From: Halioglobus sp.
Lineage (GTDB): Bacteria; Pseudomonadota; Gammaproteobacteria; Pseudomonadales; Halieaceae
Reading direction: 5' to 3'
Assembly: GCA_020443325.1 (NCBI GenBank)
Contig: JAGRIK010000159.1
Span: 1-32,138, forward strand
DNA: 32,138 nt
In this document: positions 9,534 to 17,127 of the stretch, one piece after another
Layout of the letters: each line of letters opens with the position of its first letter
Numbering within the stretch: the stretch's first letter is position 1
Made by a program: the position numbers and the translations under genes
The notes under the pieces: generated by a model
Told to the model about the DNA's origin: nothing
Databases searched by the model: none
The model's input: the letters and a program-made list of their open reading frames with translations, nothing else

Positions 9534-10472
9534 CTACTCCATACCGCGCGTGAAGGCTTCCCGAAGGAACTGAATGCGCTCCTGCATTGATCGCTGGGAG
9601 ATACTGCTTTTGGCATTGCCATCGTAGCCGTGGATGGTTTGCCGGGTTTCGTTGACGGTAACCTCGATATTCTCCGCCTGTAATGCGGCGATGTAATTCA
9701 GGCCCTCATCCCTCAGTGGATCAAATTCTGCGGTCTCCACATAGCTCGGGGGAAGGTTCTGCAACTGGCCGTGTCCCGGCGCCGCGTAGGGCGGCGTTTC
9801 CCCGTGGCGGTCGCCACTGAGGTACATCTCCCACATGCGACGATTGGAGATTGCATTCCACAGCGGTACGTCGACAAACTCTGTCGCGGAGGCCGTTGTG
9901 CAGCTGTTGTCCAGTACGGGGTAAACCAGAAGTTGCGCGCAGAGCGAAACAAGCTGCTCGTCCCGCGCCTTCTGCGCCACGCCGGCTGCCAGCGCGCCCC
10001 CTGCACTGTCGCCACCTACAGCAATCCGCGAGGGGTCGATACCGAGCTTGCCGCTCTCTCGCACAACCCACTCAAGTGCTGCGTAGCAGTCGTCAAAGGC
10101 GCAGGGGAAAGGGTGCCGGGGGGCAAGCCGATAATCGACAAAGACGACCACGCAGCGCGCTTCATTGGCATAGCGCGCGCAGCTTTCGAGATGATTGCTT
10201 GCATAGGTCAACGCAAACCCGCCGCCGTGGTAATACAGTAGCGCGGGAGCAGGCTTGTCGAGGCCGTGGGGTGTCATCACGAATACATTGAAGCGACTGT
10301 CGTCGGCACTGAGGAGCGTATGGGTTGTAATCTCAAGGTTGAATGAGCGTCCGGCCAGCCAGCGCGTCACCCTGATCAGCAGGTTCATCAGCCACACGAT
10401 GGGTGTGCTGAACCTGAATGTGAATACAGGAAACCTGGCGAAGTCAGGGTGGATGTTGTATTTCCTGGACAT
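9534..10472 (-). CDS. Alpha/beta hydrolase fold-3 esterase (hormone-sensitive-lipase family)
   Basis: A serine esterase or lipase acting on short acyl esters, family IV/HSL. The oxyanion motif HGGGFA is at about 82-87 and the nucleophile motif GGDSAGG at about 153-159 (Ser about 156). The acid is in EFDPLRDEG and the catalytic His in IHGYDG near the end, so the triad is complete. At 312 residues it is of usual size. I prefer the ATG at 10472 (MSRKYNIHPDFARF), which fits the usual '.hP.....' N-terminus. An in-frame ATG at 10526 and a TTG at 10532 would add about 20 residues, and none of the three has a convincing Shine-Dalgarno. The nucleoside transporter ends 134 nt upstream on the same strand. 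Confidence 0.88.
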   Translation of the reverse strand: MSRKYNIHPDFARFPVFTFRFSTPIVWLMNLLIRVTRWLAGRSFNLEITTHTLLSADDSRFNVFVMTPHGLDKPAPALLYYHGGGFALTYASNHLESCARYANEARCVVVFVDYRLAPRHPFPCAFDDCYAALEWVVRESGKLGIDPSRIAVGGDSAGGALAAGVAQKARDEQLVSLCAQLLVYPVLDNSCTTASATEFVDVPLWNAISNRRMWEMYLSGDRHGETPPYAAPGHGQLQNLPPSYVETAEFDPLRDEGLNYIAALQAENIEVTVNETRQTIHGYDGNAKSSISQRSMQERIQFLREAFTRGME

Positions 10473-10606
10473 AGGTCTTGTCGGCCTCTCGCGGGTGGAT
10501 AAACAGGGTAGCAAATGCCCGGGCATCGACAACTCATTTTTTTAGGCGCAGCGTGGCAATGGTCGATGCGCGGTCGCCAGGCGGGTCTTTGACGCAGTGC
10601 CTCTTT

Positions 10607-11842
10607 TTACAGGATCAGGCCGACGATACAGCCGGTCATGCAGGTGGCCAGTAACCCCGACCAGATCGCGCGCGGTGCCAGGCGCAGGATATCGGCCGTG
10701 CGTTCCGGGCACATCGCCGTCAGTCCGCCAATCATGATGCCGAGGCTGCCGAAGTTCGCGAAACCGCATAATGCGTAGGTCATGATCAGCCGGCTGTGTG
10801 CGCTGAGTACACCCGATTCCAGTGCCGCCAGGTCCAGGTAGGCGACCAGTTCATTGATAAATACCTTGGTGGCAATCAATTCACCGGCTGTGTTTGCCTC
10901 GGCCCAGGGGATGCCTATCAGCCAGGCCAGCGGTGTCAGCAACTGTCCGAATAGCCCGACCAGTGTCAGCGGTGCGCCACCCGTGGGGATCAGGCCTAGC
11001 AGGGCATCGGCCAGGTACACGAGAGCGACAAACACAATCAGCATACCAATAATATTGGCCAGCAGGCGCAGTCCCTCGCCGGTGCCGCTGACCAATGCAT
11101 CCATGCTGCCGCTGTAATGTGACTGCATATTGATCGGCGCGTCGTGATTGCCCTCGCCAGGGGGGAGCATAACGGCCGCGAGCATGATCGCAGCGGGTGC
11201 GCTGATTAGCGAGGCCACCAGAATGTGGCTGAGTGCCGTGGGCAGTGTGTTGGCGAGAATGCCCGCGTACAGCCCCATTACCGTGCCGGCCACCGTGGCC
11301 ATGCCACAACTCATCAGCATGAAGAGCTCGCTGTTGGACAGGGTTTGCAGATGCGGCCTGATCAGCAGGGGAGACTCCACCATTCCCACGAATATTGAGC
11401 TGGCACCGCCCATGCTGACCGCACCCCCAAGTCCCATGGAATGCCGCAGCAGGCGCGCCAGCCCCGCAATGGCCACCGGGATTATCCGCCAGTGCCAAAG
11501 CAATGCGCTGAGCGCGGCGAACACGATCACAATTGGCAGCGCGCGAAAAGCCAGTACGAAGCTGTGCTGCGGCCCGGTAATTTCAAAAGGGGCCGGTGCC
11601 CCGCCGAGGAAACCAAACACCATCGCCGTGCCTTGTCCGGTAGCCGCTTCCAGCGTCAGTACCAGTCGATTTACCAGTAGGAGGGCATCCTGCAGCAGGG
11701 GCACTTTAAGGAACAGTGCGGCCAGCACAAACTGTGCAAGCAGGCCGGCAATGACCAGTCGCAGCGGAAACTGGCGACGATTGCTGCTGCTCAGCCAGGC
11801 GAGCAGGATGATACCGGGAAGGCCTAACAGGGCCTGGGACAT
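10607..11842 (-). CDS. Concentrative nucleoside transporter (CNT/NupC family)
   Basis: An inner-membrane, cation-coupled nucleoside importer of about 411 residues, the usual bacterial CNT length. Multiple hydrophobic segments run through the protein. CNT signatures are a GGASSIFVGMVESPLLI stretch followed by SCGMATVAGTVMGLYAGIL in the gate region, and FINELVAYLDLA in the C-terminal domain. The start at 11842 (MSQALLGLPGIILLAW) places the first membrane helix at the N-terminus as in relatives, with GAGG about 9 nt upstream. The longer open frame back to 12061 lacks family similarity. It diverges from the gene at 12051, leaving a spacer of about 208 nt, and may be co-transcribed with the esterase. 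Confidence 0.9.
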   Translation of the reverse strand: MSQALLGLPGIILLAWLSSSNRRQFPLRLVIAGLLAQFVLAALFLKVPLLQDALLLVNRLVLTLEAATGQGTAMVFGFLGGAPAPFEITGPQHSFVLAFRALPIVIVFAALSALLWHWRIIPVAIAGLARLLRHSMGLGGAVSMGGASSIFVGMVESPLLIRPHLQTLSNSELFMLMSCGMATVAGTVMGLYAGILANTLPTALSHILVASLISAPAAIMLAAVMLPPGEGNHDAPINMQSHYSGSMDALVSGTGEGLRLLANIIGMLIVFVALVYLADALLGLIPTGGAPLTLVGLFGQLLTPLAWLIGIPWAEANTAGELIATKVFINELVAYLDLAALESGVLSAHSRLIMTYALCGFANFGSLGIMIGGLTAMCPERTADILRLAPRAIWSGLLATCMTGCIVGLIL

Positions 11843-12050
11843 GGGAAGCGCCTCACACCGGGGAAATGCCTGACGGTAGAGCAGGGCGCCGGAAAAGTCC
11901 ATTGCCACACGGTATCCCCCGTTAAAGCGTGGCAGCGATACCGCGGGGTTTGAATTAGTATACGCGGGCACGGTGATTCCCCTCGCGGCTTGTTGACGAG
12001 GGAAATGTAGTTCATGCTGGCCTGCCATAACATTCGGGAGTGTTCCTGCC

Positions 12051-13178
12051 ATGCTATCCAAGTTTGATGATTACCCGATTCACCAGACCGCTGAACCGGT
12101 CTTTCACACCGCATCCAGCGATCGGTTTTTCTATGATCGCTACTGGTATAACGGTCACGCCCAGGACGGCAGTTTCTATTTCGGCGTGGCGATGTGCCGC
12201 TATGCCAATCTCGGCATCCTGGATTGCAGCCTGAGCCTCGCCATCGACGGACACCAGTACGCGTTCCACGGTTCTCGCCGTGCGCCGCATGAGCCTACGG
12301 ATACAACGGTGGGGCCTTTCGCCTTGCAGATTCTGGAGCCCATGGGGCGCCATCGCGTGGTGATAGCGCCCAATGAGACAGGTATCGAGTGCGATCTCGT
12401 GTTCACTCCCCGCACCGCCTGCATTGAAGAGGGTCGCCAGACGCTGCGCAACGAACGGCATATTGTGATGGACGCCACCCGGCTGGATCAGTTTGGCTTC
12501 TGGGCCGGCTGGATACGCTATGACGGCAAGGAAGTAAAGGTCGACGGACGAACCACCTATGGCCTGAAGGATCGCTCATGGGGGATTCGCCCGGTCGGTG
12601 ATGCCTATACAGGCGGCGCGCCACTGGCCGAATACCAGGCGGTGCATTTTAACTGGATGCCGATCAACTGGGAGGATGAGTGCAGCCTCGCCGGTTGGTT
12701 TGAAGACGAAGCCGGTCGGCAGTGGCACACGGATCAGGTCTTTCTGCCTCATTATCCCAGTGTTGATGATATTCCAGGTACGGTCGATCCCAGCGCCCGG
12801 GTGTGGAAGGGCGAGGTGGAACACAAACTGACAATGATTCCGGGCACGCGGCGTGCCAGCTCGGCCATCGTTACGATGCATGACCGCTCTGGCGAGAGTA
12901 TGGAGGTCCACCTGGAGCCGGTTCTGGTACACCGCATGAAGGGCCTGGGATACCAGCACCCGCAGTGGGGCCACGGGAAATGGCAGGGTGAACTCGCTAT
13001 CGCGGGCGAAAGCTGGAAGGACAGCGATCTCGACCCGCTGGCGCTGGAAAACCTCCATATCCAGCAAATTGTCAAAGCGACTTGTGGCGACAAAGTGGGC
13101 CACGGCGTGCTGGAACAGATGCATATCGGGCCGTCGACCAAGTTGGGATTCGAGGACTGGTTCGACGGGGCCAAATAG
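12051..13178 (+). CDS. Conserved protein, probably AttH/CrtC-like (lipocalin-like) fold
   Basis: I do not know a function for this 375-residue protein. There is no signal peptide or membrane helix. The sequence is rich in Trp, Tyr, Arg and Gly, with strand-like segments such as RYANLGILDCSLSLAIDGHQ and AFHGSRRAP (about 71-79), and a mid-protein RNERHIVMDATRLDQFGFWAGWI. A conserved-looking TYGLKDRSWGIRPVG follows. Duplicated beta-barrel proteins with a DRSWG-type motif are common in the AttH/hydroxyneurosporene-synthase-like (CrtC) group, often near lipid or terpenoid catabolism genes. That assignment is from motif memory only. CGGGAG lies about 10 nt before the ATG. ThuA follows 82 nt downstream on the same strand. 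Confidence 0.7.
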   Translation: MLSKFDDYPIHQTAEPVFHTASSDRFFYDRYWYNGHAQDGSFYFGVAMCRYANLGILDCSLSLAIDGHQYAFHGSRRAPHEPTDTTVGPFALQILEPMGRHRVVIAPNETGIECDLVFTPRTACIEEGRQTLRNERHIVMDATRLDQFGFWAGWIRYDGKEVKVDGRTTYGLKDRSWGIRPVGDAYTGGAPLAEYQAVHFNWMPINWEDECSLAGWFEDEAGRQWHTDQVFLPHYPSVDDIPGTVDPSARVWKGEVEHKLTMIPGTRRASSAIVTMHDRSGESMEVHLEPVLVHRMKGLGYQHPQWGHGKWQGELAIAGESWKDSDLDPLALENLHIQQIVKATCGDKVGHGVLEQMHIGPSTKLGFEDWFDGAK

Positions 13179-13260
13179 CCAATTCCGGCGAGACAGTGCA
13201 AAATAGGCGCTCGCGGCAAAATGCTTTGTCGAGCGTGAGTGACCAGCGGAGTAGTACGCT

Positions 13261-14157
13261 ATGGCCAGACCAAGAAGCTTGTTGTCCAAAATCCTTAGAA
13301 TGCTGCTGTTCCTGGGTGTTATCGGGGTCGCGTTGTCACTGGCAGCCATCTGGAAAATCGGCGCCTGGAATCTGGTGTTCCCCAACACGAGCCACGATAC
13401 CGTGGCACCGGCGATTCCTGCGAGCCTCGCCACTCCGGCGGTTCTGGTGTTTTCCAAGACGAATGGCTTTCGCCATGTCGAGGGTATCGCCGGTGGCGCA
13501 AAAGCACTGGAGTCGATCGCAAGCACGCATAAGTGGGGGATGTTCCACACGGAAAACGGCGCGGTATTTAATGAGCGGGACCTGGCGCGGTTCGATGTGG
13601 TGGTGTTTCTCAACGCGTCGGGCGATATGCTCAGTGACGAGCAGGAGAGCGCTTTCCAGTCCTGGCTAACCGCCGGTGGCGGGTGGCTCGGCATTCATGC
13701 GGCAGGCGATTCCTCACACCTGGATTGGCAGTGGTATCGCGACAATTTGATCGGGGCGACGTTCACAGCCCATATCATGGGCCCACAATTCCAGACGGCT
13801 ACAGTGGTGCTGGAAAATCACGACCATCCAGCCCTACAGGGCTTGCCGAATGTCTGGCAGCACGAGGAGGAATGGTATTCCTGGGAGAAAAGCCCGCGCG
13901 TTGAGGGTTTTAAAGTGCTCGCGACGCTGGATGAAAACTCCTATGTGCCCGTGGCGGACTTCATGGGAACGAAAACAGACCTGAGTATGGGTGATCACCC
14001 CGTTGTCTGGACCAATTGTATTGGCGCTGGCAAAAGCATCTACGCGGCGATGGGACACAGGGCGGAAGCCTTCGAGCAGCCGCAGATTCGCCTCCTGCTG
14101 GAAAACGCCCTGACGTGGCTCATCGACACGCGCGGGGAGGCCTGCGCTCCGCAGTAG
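13261..14157 (+). CDS. ThuA domain-containing protein, membrane-anchored
   Basis: A 298-residue protein with an N-terminal membrane anchor (about residues 11-31, RMLLFLGVIGVALSLAAIW) and a ThuA/class-I-glutamine-amidotransferase-like domain after it. ThuA marks are VLVFSKTNGFRHVEGI (about 63-78), FDVVVFLNASGDMLSDEQ, GGGWLGIHAAGDSSHLDWQWY, TVVLENHDHPALQGLP, and the EEEWYSW segment with MGDHPVVWTNCIGAGK near the end. ThuA is named from trehalose utilisation in rhizobia. Its biochemical role in most bacteria is unsettled, and no sugar genes lie here. GGAG is about 9 nt before the ATG. It ends 5 nt from the convergent gene at 14163. Confidence 0.85.
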   Translation: MARPRSLLSKILRMLLFLGVIGVALSLAAIWKIGAWNLVFPNTSHDTVAPAIPASLATPAVLVFSKTNGFRHVEGIAGGAKALESIASTHKWGMFHTENGAVFNERDLARFDVVVFLNASGDMLSDEQESAFQSWLTAGGGWLGIHAAGDSSHLDWQWYRDNLIGATFTAHIMGPQFQTATVVLENHDHPALQGLPNVWQHEEEWYSWEKSPRVEGFKVLATLDENSYVPVADFMGTKTDLSMGDHPVVWTNCIGAGKSIYAAMGHRAEAFEQPQIRLLLENALTWLIDTRGEACAPQ

Positions 14158-14162
14158 GCGGA

Positions 14163-15347
14163 TCAGGACAGCGTGATCACCTCGGTTTCCAGTGGCGGGA
14201 TGTCCCCTTCCGGTAACTGAAACCGCCAGAACATGATGCCGTAGGGGCGACCCTCGGTGTCCAGCCAGTTGGGGCGACCGGGGTCGCGGTGTGCCAGGAT
14301 CATTTCGAAGTTACCCTCTGCATCCAGCACGGTTTGCGCCCGGTTCAGTGAAACGCTGCGCTCCTCATAATCCAGCGTCTGCAGAAAGCGGTTGAACAGC
14401 ACCACGTTTGAAAAACGACACTCGGGGAAGCGGCCCCGAATCAGCAGCGCCTGGTCCGGGCCGAGAACAAAAGGTGCCATGCTGTAGACGTTGTCGCGGG
14501 CGGCGTAGGTAATCGCCTCGTGACTATCGTCTTTTTTCGGCGGGACAAACTGGTTCGGCACCCGCGATACCCAGGATGGGCTGTTTTCGTTGGTCATGGT
14601 AATAACATTGCCCTTCACAAACGTGGTGACGCGACGAATGCCGGCGGCGATATCGCTATCGTTGGGGGTGCGTCTCGGAGGTACCTGCTCAAGGTTTTTG
14701 ATGTCGATGGGTATATGGTGCAGCCGGTCGTTGTTGATCGGCTGTTCGCGCTCGTAGTAATGGCGTGTGGTGATGCTGGAAGCGCCTTTGGTCATCGGCA
14801 ACCAGTTCCCCTCCGCTTTTTCTGCGCTCAGGATAATCTCGTAGTCACCATTGGCATCCGCTGTGAACTGCGTGTCGTTGAGTGTCGAGCCGATGCCGTC
14901 GCCATCCGTTCCAGCGCCCAACTCGATCGTAAAACTGGTGTAGGTGGCGCCGGCCAGGTTGCCGCGAATACGGTAGCTGTGCTGGTCGTCAATCACGGCG
15001 GTGTAATAGCGCGCATCCGGGTTGTCACCCAGCAGTTTTTTATGCTGGTTGATAAACGAGGTAAAGAACGGCCTGGCGGGGTCTGCCTCCAGCCAGCTTT
15101 GCAGGCCGTGCATCAGCGCGTGCAACATCACTCGCCTGGCCTCGGCGTAATCCTGGGGGGTGCGAAGTTTCCACTCGGGGCTGGCGAATGCCAGTTCGAG
15201 ATCATCCAGCGCCTGTTGTAGTTCCGCCAGCGCCTTTGCGGCCTCGCTGTCGGCCCTGTCCTGCGCAGCCAACGTTATGCTCGGCGCCAGGAGTGTTCCG
15301 ACCAGGCTGCTGAGGGCGGCGCCCTTTAATAATTCGCGACGATGCAT
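14163..15347 (-). CDS. Tat-signal protein, DUF1214-like
   Basis: An exported protein of 394 residues without assigned function. The N-terminus is a twin-arginine type leader (MHRRELLKGAALSSL, hydrophobic core, SITLAAQ). An N-terminal helical region (about 35-95) follows, then a beta-rich part. The segment TNENSPSWVSRVPNQFVPP and the C-terminal region LPEGDIPPLETEVITLS recall DUF1214/DUF1254 envelope proteins, whose role is unknown. RHYYEREQ in the middle is also typical of such proteins, but this match is from memory. A strong AGGAGG with about 7 nt spacing precedes the ATG, so the start is well supported. Convergent with thuA, and upstream of arfB in the opposite orientation of transcription order. 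Confidence 0.7.
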   Translation of the reverse strand: MHRRELLKGAALSSLVGTLLAPSITLAAQDRADSEAAKALAELQQALDDLELAFASPEWKLRTPQDYAEARRVMLHALMHGLQSWLEADPARPFFTSFINQHKKLLGDNPDARYYTAVIDDQHSYRIRGNLAGATYTSFTIELGAGTDGDGIGSTLNDTQFTADANGDYEIILSAEKAEGNWLPMTKGASSITTRHYYEREQPINNDRLHHIPIDIKNLEQVPPRRTPNDSDIAAGIRRVTTFVKGNVITMTNENSPSWVSRVPNQFVPPKKDDSHEAITYAARDNVYSMAPFVLGPDQALLIRGRFPECRFSNVVLFNRFLQTLDYEERSVSLNRAQTVLDAEGNFEMILAHRDPGRPNWLDTEGRPYGIMFWRFQLPEGDIPPLETEVITLS

Positions 15348-15372
15348 CGTGGCTCCTCCTGGGTCAGGTTGT

Positions 15373-15789
15373 TTATAGTTTTACACGGCCCCGCTGGGAT
15401 TTCAGCTGGCCGTGCTTGGTTTTGCTGTCCATGCGTTTTTGCTGGCTGCTGCGGCTGGGTTTGGTGGGCTTTCTTTTTTTTCGCGTTGCGCCTGCCGCGC
15501 GGACCAGAGCCGCCAACCGGTCGAGAGCGTCCTCTCGATTCTTGTCCTGGCTGCGAAAGCGCTGTGCCTTGATGACGATAATGCCCTCGTCAGTGATGCG
15601 CTGGTCACTGAGTTTGCGCAGGCCTTCCCTATAGGCTTCAGGCAGCGAGGACGCATCGATGTCGAAGCGCAGGTGTACGGCGGAGGACACCTTGTTCACA
15701 TTCTGCCCGCCCGCGCCCTGTGCGCGGATGGCCTGGAACTGGATTTCCGACAGCGGGATGGAGACGTGGCTGGAAATTTTAAGACTCAT
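15373..15789 (-). CDS. arfB: Alternative ribosome-rescue factor / peptidyl-tRNA hydrolase ArfB (YaeJ)
   Basis: Releases stalled ribosomes by hydrolysing peptidyl-tRNA in the A site. 138 residues, as in E. coli YaeJ (about 140). The catalytic GGQ sits in IRAQGAGGQNVNKVSSAVHLRFD (GGQ about 27-29). The C-terminus is a long basic tail (RKKRKPTKPSRSSQQKRMDSKTKHGQ and on) that in the family enters the empty mRNA channel. The start MSLKISSHVSIP matches the family; the frame is open further upstream but that part overlaps the HMG-CoA reductase gene. It begins 22 nt after the HMG-CoA reductase stop, so the two genes are probably co-transcribed. Confidence 0.93.
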   Translation of the reverse strand: MSLKISSHVSIPLSEIQFQAIRAQGAGGQNVNKVSSAVHLRFDIDASSLPEAYREGLRKLSDQRITDEGIIVIKAQRFRSQDKNREDALDRLAALVRAAGATRKKRKPTKPSRSSQQKRMDSKTKHGQLKSQRGRVKL

Positions 15790-15811
15790 AGAAGAATCCG
15801 GCGCTGTGGGC

Positions 15812-16996
15812 TCAGCGATTGCGCCCGAGCCGCTCGTGCGCATCCACCCACTCGTTGGTGCGAGTCTCTTTGTCGATCTTGGCCGCTGCCCCCAGTGAAA
15901 GTTCGCCTGCAAGTGCCAGCGATGCGGCAATCTCTGCGAGCTTCATGACTTTGCCCGGGCCGAAGCAGTCCATAATCTGCAGGCACTCGCGTTGCGTTGG
16001 CAGGGCGGTGCCGCCGCCATAAGTGGCCAGAATCAGTGCCGGCAGGGTAATGGAAAAATAGTAATCCCCGTCCCGCGTTACCTTGTTATACGTGGTGCAC
16101 TGGTTGGACTCGCCGATGTTGGCGATATCCTGCCCGGTCGCCAGGTAGAGCGCAGCGAGCCCATTCGCGGGGTGAGCGGCATTGTTGGAGGAACTGGACA
16201 GGAAGGCACTCAGGGTGCTGATGCCCTGGCCATAATGCATCTGTTGCGGAGAGATACGCAGGTTCTTGATCATCACGTCGCGGGGGATGGTGATCTCGGC
16301 GGTGACGCGCCGGCCGCGCCCCTTGAGCATATTGACGGACGAGGTCTTTTTCTCCGTATCGAAATTACCCGACAGGAGGTAGTGGGAGATGCCCTTGAAC
16401 TCCTTGTTAATCCACTCGCAGGCAAAGAAGGTGGCCTTGCTCGTCATGTTCTGGCCGGCGGCGTCGCCAGTGCTGTAGTCGAAACGCGTGAAGACCATAT
16501 TATGCGCGTGGTAGTGCTCGATTTCATTCAGCTTGCCCACTGAGGTGGTGGACTCTGCAATTGCCTTGATGCGGTCGAAGTGTTCGTCCAGCCAGAGACC
16601 GAAATCCCGCGCTTCCCTGGCGCTGGGAAAAACAAACACGGGGGCCCGTTGCATCGCATCGCCGGAGACTGTGGTGATCACGCCGCCGCTCTCCCGGATG
16701 ACGCGCATGCCCCGGTTGTAGCTGGCCAGCATGGTACCCTCGACAGTGGCCATCGGCACATAGAATTCGCCCTTCGCGTGCTCACCGTTGATCAACAGCG
16801 GGCCTGCCAGGCCAATGGGCACCTGCGCCACCCCAAACAGATTCTCGATATTGCCCGACATCTCCGCCGGATCGAACGAGAACTGCTTTGTGTGATCCAG
16901 CTTTGCGGGGGTGTTCTGCTCGATAAACGCCTGGCGCTGGGCAATGATATCCAGGCTGTAATCGTCGTCGTTGGAGCGGGGAATTTTTTTACTCAC
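15812..16996 (-). CDS. Hydroxymethylglutaryl-CoA reductase, class-I-like
   Basis: Would reduce HMG-CoA to mevalonate with NADPH. All four catalytic residues of the class I enzyme can be placed: Glu86 in PMATVEGTMLAS, Lys187 in GQNMTSKATFF, Asp290 in ATGQDIANIG, and His387 in the C-terminal DAHERLGRN, which aligns with the class I SH...NR end. ENLFGVAQVPIGLAGPLLING (about 51-71, motif ENxxGxxxxPxGxAGPL), TGDAAGQNM and LAGELSLGAAA are also class-I-like. 394 residues, without membrane anchor. The start is GTG with GAGG 7 nt upstream. No other mevalonate-pathway gene is in the window, and gammaproteobacteria usually use the MEP route, so its role here is open. ArfB follows 22 nt downstream. Confidence 0.88.
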   Translation of the reverse strand: MSKKIPRSNDDDYSLDIIAQRQAFIEQNTPAKLDHTKQFSFDPAEMSGNIENLFGVAQVPIGLAGPLLINGEHAKGEFYVPMATVEGTMLASYNRGMRVIRESGGVITTVSGDAMQRAPVFVFPSAREARDFGLWLDEHFDRIKAIAESTTSVGKLNEIEHYHAHNMVFTRFDYSTGDAAGQNMTSKATFFACEWINKEFKGISHYLLSGNFDTEKKTSSVNMLKGRGRRVTAEITIPRDVMIKNLRISPQQMHYGQGISTLSAFLSSSSNNAAHPANGLAALYLATGQDIANIGESNQCTTYNKVTRDGDYYFSITLPALILATYGGGTALPTQRECLQIMDCFGPGKVMKLAEIAASLALAGELSLGAAAKIDKETRTNEWVDAHERLGRNR

Positions 16997-17025
16997 GGGG
17001 ATGCCTCATAAATGATGAAGCACTG

Positions 17026-17054
17026 AAACTACCCGCTTAGCAAGCGTGGGTCAA
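17026..17054 (-). promoter_or_regulatory. Candidate promoter of the HMG-CoA reductase/arfB operon with dyad in the spacer
   Basis: On the minus strand, TTGACC (17054-17049) is followed after exactly 17 nt by TAGTTT (17031-17026), about 30 nt before the GTG start. The -35 is good and the -10 weak. The spacer contains a perfect CGCTT-GCT-AAGCG dyad at 17034-17046, placed where a repressor would block polymerase. No regulator gene is adjacent. Confidence 0.4.
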
Positions 17055-17101
17055 TCCATTGTCCGACGGGGCAGAAACTGAAGCACGATTAATTGCCGAC
17101 T

Positions 17102-17110
17102 TGTGGATAA
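17102..17110 (-). other. Consensus DnaA-box match (TTATCCACA)
   Basis: TGTGGATAA on the plus strand is the reverse complement of a perfect TTATNCACA box. It lies between the recQ stop codon and the HMG-CoA reductase promoter. A single match of this length can occur by chance; it is noted because of the pair at 23607-23638. Confidence 0.35.
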
Positions 17111-17127
17111 ATACAGCTACGACTACG

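Noticed and set aside
12576-13694. 372-codon open frame on the minus strand
   Set aside because: Opposite the 12051 and ThuA genes, no recognisable motif and bridges two well-supported genes.
14520-15221. 233-codon open frame on the plus strand
   Set aside because: Antisense to the Tat/DUF1214-like gene, which has a strong ribosome binding site and signal peptide.
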